Of a stretch of 43,688 nt of DNA, positions 42,813 to 43,688 are shown in pieces. The stretch's first letter is position 1, and every line of letters starts with the position of its first letter. The notes beneath the pieces were generated by a model. It searched no databases. It was not told where the DNA came from and saw only the letters and a list, made by a program, of their open reading frames with translations. The stretch comes from Chloroflexota bacterium (GTDB lineage Bacteria > Chloroflexota > Anaerolineae > UBA7937 > B3-Chlor), in the NCBI GenBank assembly GCA_030613785.1, contig JAUWLF010000025.1, positions 1-43,688 of the forward strand, given 5' to 3'. The position numbers and the translations under genes were made by a program.

Positions 42813-43688
42813 CTAATGCACCCTGGTGATGCGCCACCAGGCCTCGAAGCCGAAGTACTCCCAACCGATCGGCGCGCCTTCATCGCATTCTTCTTGATTG
42901 TCGGATTGGCCGTAGTACCTCTGATCGGGTCGGTGCCCATAGTTCACATCAGGCCCGTAGTCCGCGAAGATATAGCCCAGGAAATCGTCGCTAAAGAAGT
43001 CATCCTCGTATCCGGACGCCATGATGTAGAGATTCTCGTCCGCTGGCATCTCAAACTCGACGATGAACCGACCTGGCTCCGCCTCGCTGGGATACCAATG
43101 TGCCCACGCATCGGGATCGTCAACATAAATGGCCTCGTAGGTATCCAGCCTGAGGATGTCCGACCGGGGGTACCTTCGCCCACCACCAGCCCAGTTGACC
43201 TCGCCTCGTGACGGGCCGTAGCCGGCCCAGAGCCGGAACCAAACCTCGGAATGGCCGCTCAGAAAGCTCTCACAGGGATAAGCGGCCAGCTCCTCGAACT
43301 CAACTCGCATCAGCACAGGCGTCTCGTACACATTGTTGAGCTCGCCTTCATCTGTCTCCTCAATCGTGTTCTCGGGGTCGATGATCAGCCTGAGGTCGTA
43401 GATGGGCGAGGAGTCGAGAACGAGGGTGGTGCCCAGGAGATGATGGTCTCCAGAGCCGATGCTCACGTTCGGCCAGGTAATGGTGTCCAATAGCTCTCCG
43501 TCCAGACGCTCGGCGCGGATGGTGAGGGCTTCGTTCTCCAGAAATGAGGCGCGATTGAAGACTTCGATGCGCAGTTGGTTCGATTCTGGGACTAGCATGA
43601 TGTCGCTGACGACAAGATCGGGCCGGTCGCCGACCTCGGGACCTACGAGCACGTCTATCAGAACCGTCAGTTCGATACCGCGATCGAC
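42813..43688 (-). CDS. Secreted CARDB-type protein, C-terminal part (partial at window edge)
   Basis: The frame is open to the right edge, so only the C-terminal 291 or so residues are visible. The portion near the edge has the CARDB/adhesion-like pattern PDLVVSDIMLVPESNQLRIEVFN, then ENTIEETDEGELNNVY, which matches the '(D)..N.I.E.dE.NN' end of CARDB modules. The remaining 170 residues, rich in Tyr, Trp, Asp and Glu (SEVWFRLWAGYGPSRGEVNW; DENLYIMASGYEDDFF), are of unknown fold. Probably extracellular; the signal peptide would lie beyond the window. It lacks the YVPLVLKRY-like tail of its neighbours. Confidence 0.65.
   Translation of the reverse strand, partial: VDRGIELTVLIDVLVGPEVGDRPDLVVSDIMLVPESNQLRIEVFNRASFLENEALTIRAERLDGELLDTITWPNVSIGSGDHHLLGTTLVLDSSPIYDLRLIIDPENTIEETDEGELNNVYETPVLMRVEFEELAAYPCESFLSGHSEVWFRLWAGYGPSRGEVNWAGGGRRYPRSDILRLDTYEAIYVDDPDAWAHWYPSEAEPGRFIVEFEMPADENLYIMASGYEDDFFSDDFLGYIFADYGPDVNYGHRPDQRYYGQSDNQEECDEGAPIGWEYFGFEAWWRITRVH

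Overview
This window is a stretch of bacterial chromosome of roughly 57% G+C by eye, probably from a Chloroflexota (Anaerolineae-like) genome. The assignment rests on gene style: giant GT-C glycosyltransferases fused to PA14 modules, secreted beta-helix and beta-propeller proteins ending in a short 'PLVxKR'-like tail, a tungsten aldehyde:ferredoxin oxidoreductase set, and a TIR-STAND-TPR protein. It is inferred, since no rRNA or tRNA gene was seen. Most genes lie on the minus strand, and many have near-consensus sigma70-type promoters (TTGACA-N17-TATAAT).

Layout. 1-3.2 kb: the right end of an IS3-family element that cuts off a DUF5343-type gene, then a TIR/NB-ARC/TPR gene with its own consensus promoter. 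3.3-6.8 kb: a secreted repeat protein and an O-antigen-ligase/Wzy-like membrane protein with TPRs. 7.0-10.2 kb: an operon of a four-cluster ferredoxin, an AOR-family tungstoenzyme and a doubled TIGR04076 protein. 10.7-17.2 kb: two tandem GT39-type membrane glycosyltransferases with PA14 modules, one extended by a six-bladed NHL propeller. 17.3-18.9 kb: a PIG-L/LmbE deacetylase and a ferritin. 19.0-24.0 kb: a phosphate (Pst) import locus, pstS-pstC-pstA-pstB on the minus strand and a second, divergently transcribed pstB. 24.2-31.2 kb: a small membrane protein, two paralogous acyltransferase-fold proteins, an NgoMIV-type restriction-modification locus whose endonuclease is broken by an in-frame TGA, a metallo-beta-lactamase-fold hydrolase and a zinc-ribbon protein. 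31.6-41.6 kb: secreted beta-helix, Pro/Thr-rich lipoprotein and propeller genes around a flotillin/NfeD operon. 41.7-43.7 kb: a doubled AbrB-like protein and a partial CARDB-type secreted protein.

Most interesting observations. (1) The two PstB ATPases carry complementary departures from consensus: one lacks the Q-loop glutamine and has an unusual P-loop but a perfect LSGGQ; the other has a perfect P-loop and Q-loop but an LAAGQ signature. If they pair, all defects fall in one composite ATP site, which would make an asymmetric heterodimeric Pst ATPase. (2) Three secreted proteins end in a shared short C-terminal motif, a candidate sorting or anchoring tag. (3) The NgoMIV-like endonuclease is full length apart from one nonsense codon, leaving an apparently orphaned methyltransferase. 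Together with the IS-truncated DUF5343 gene this points to accessory or defence genes in decay beside an intact TIR-STAND gene.
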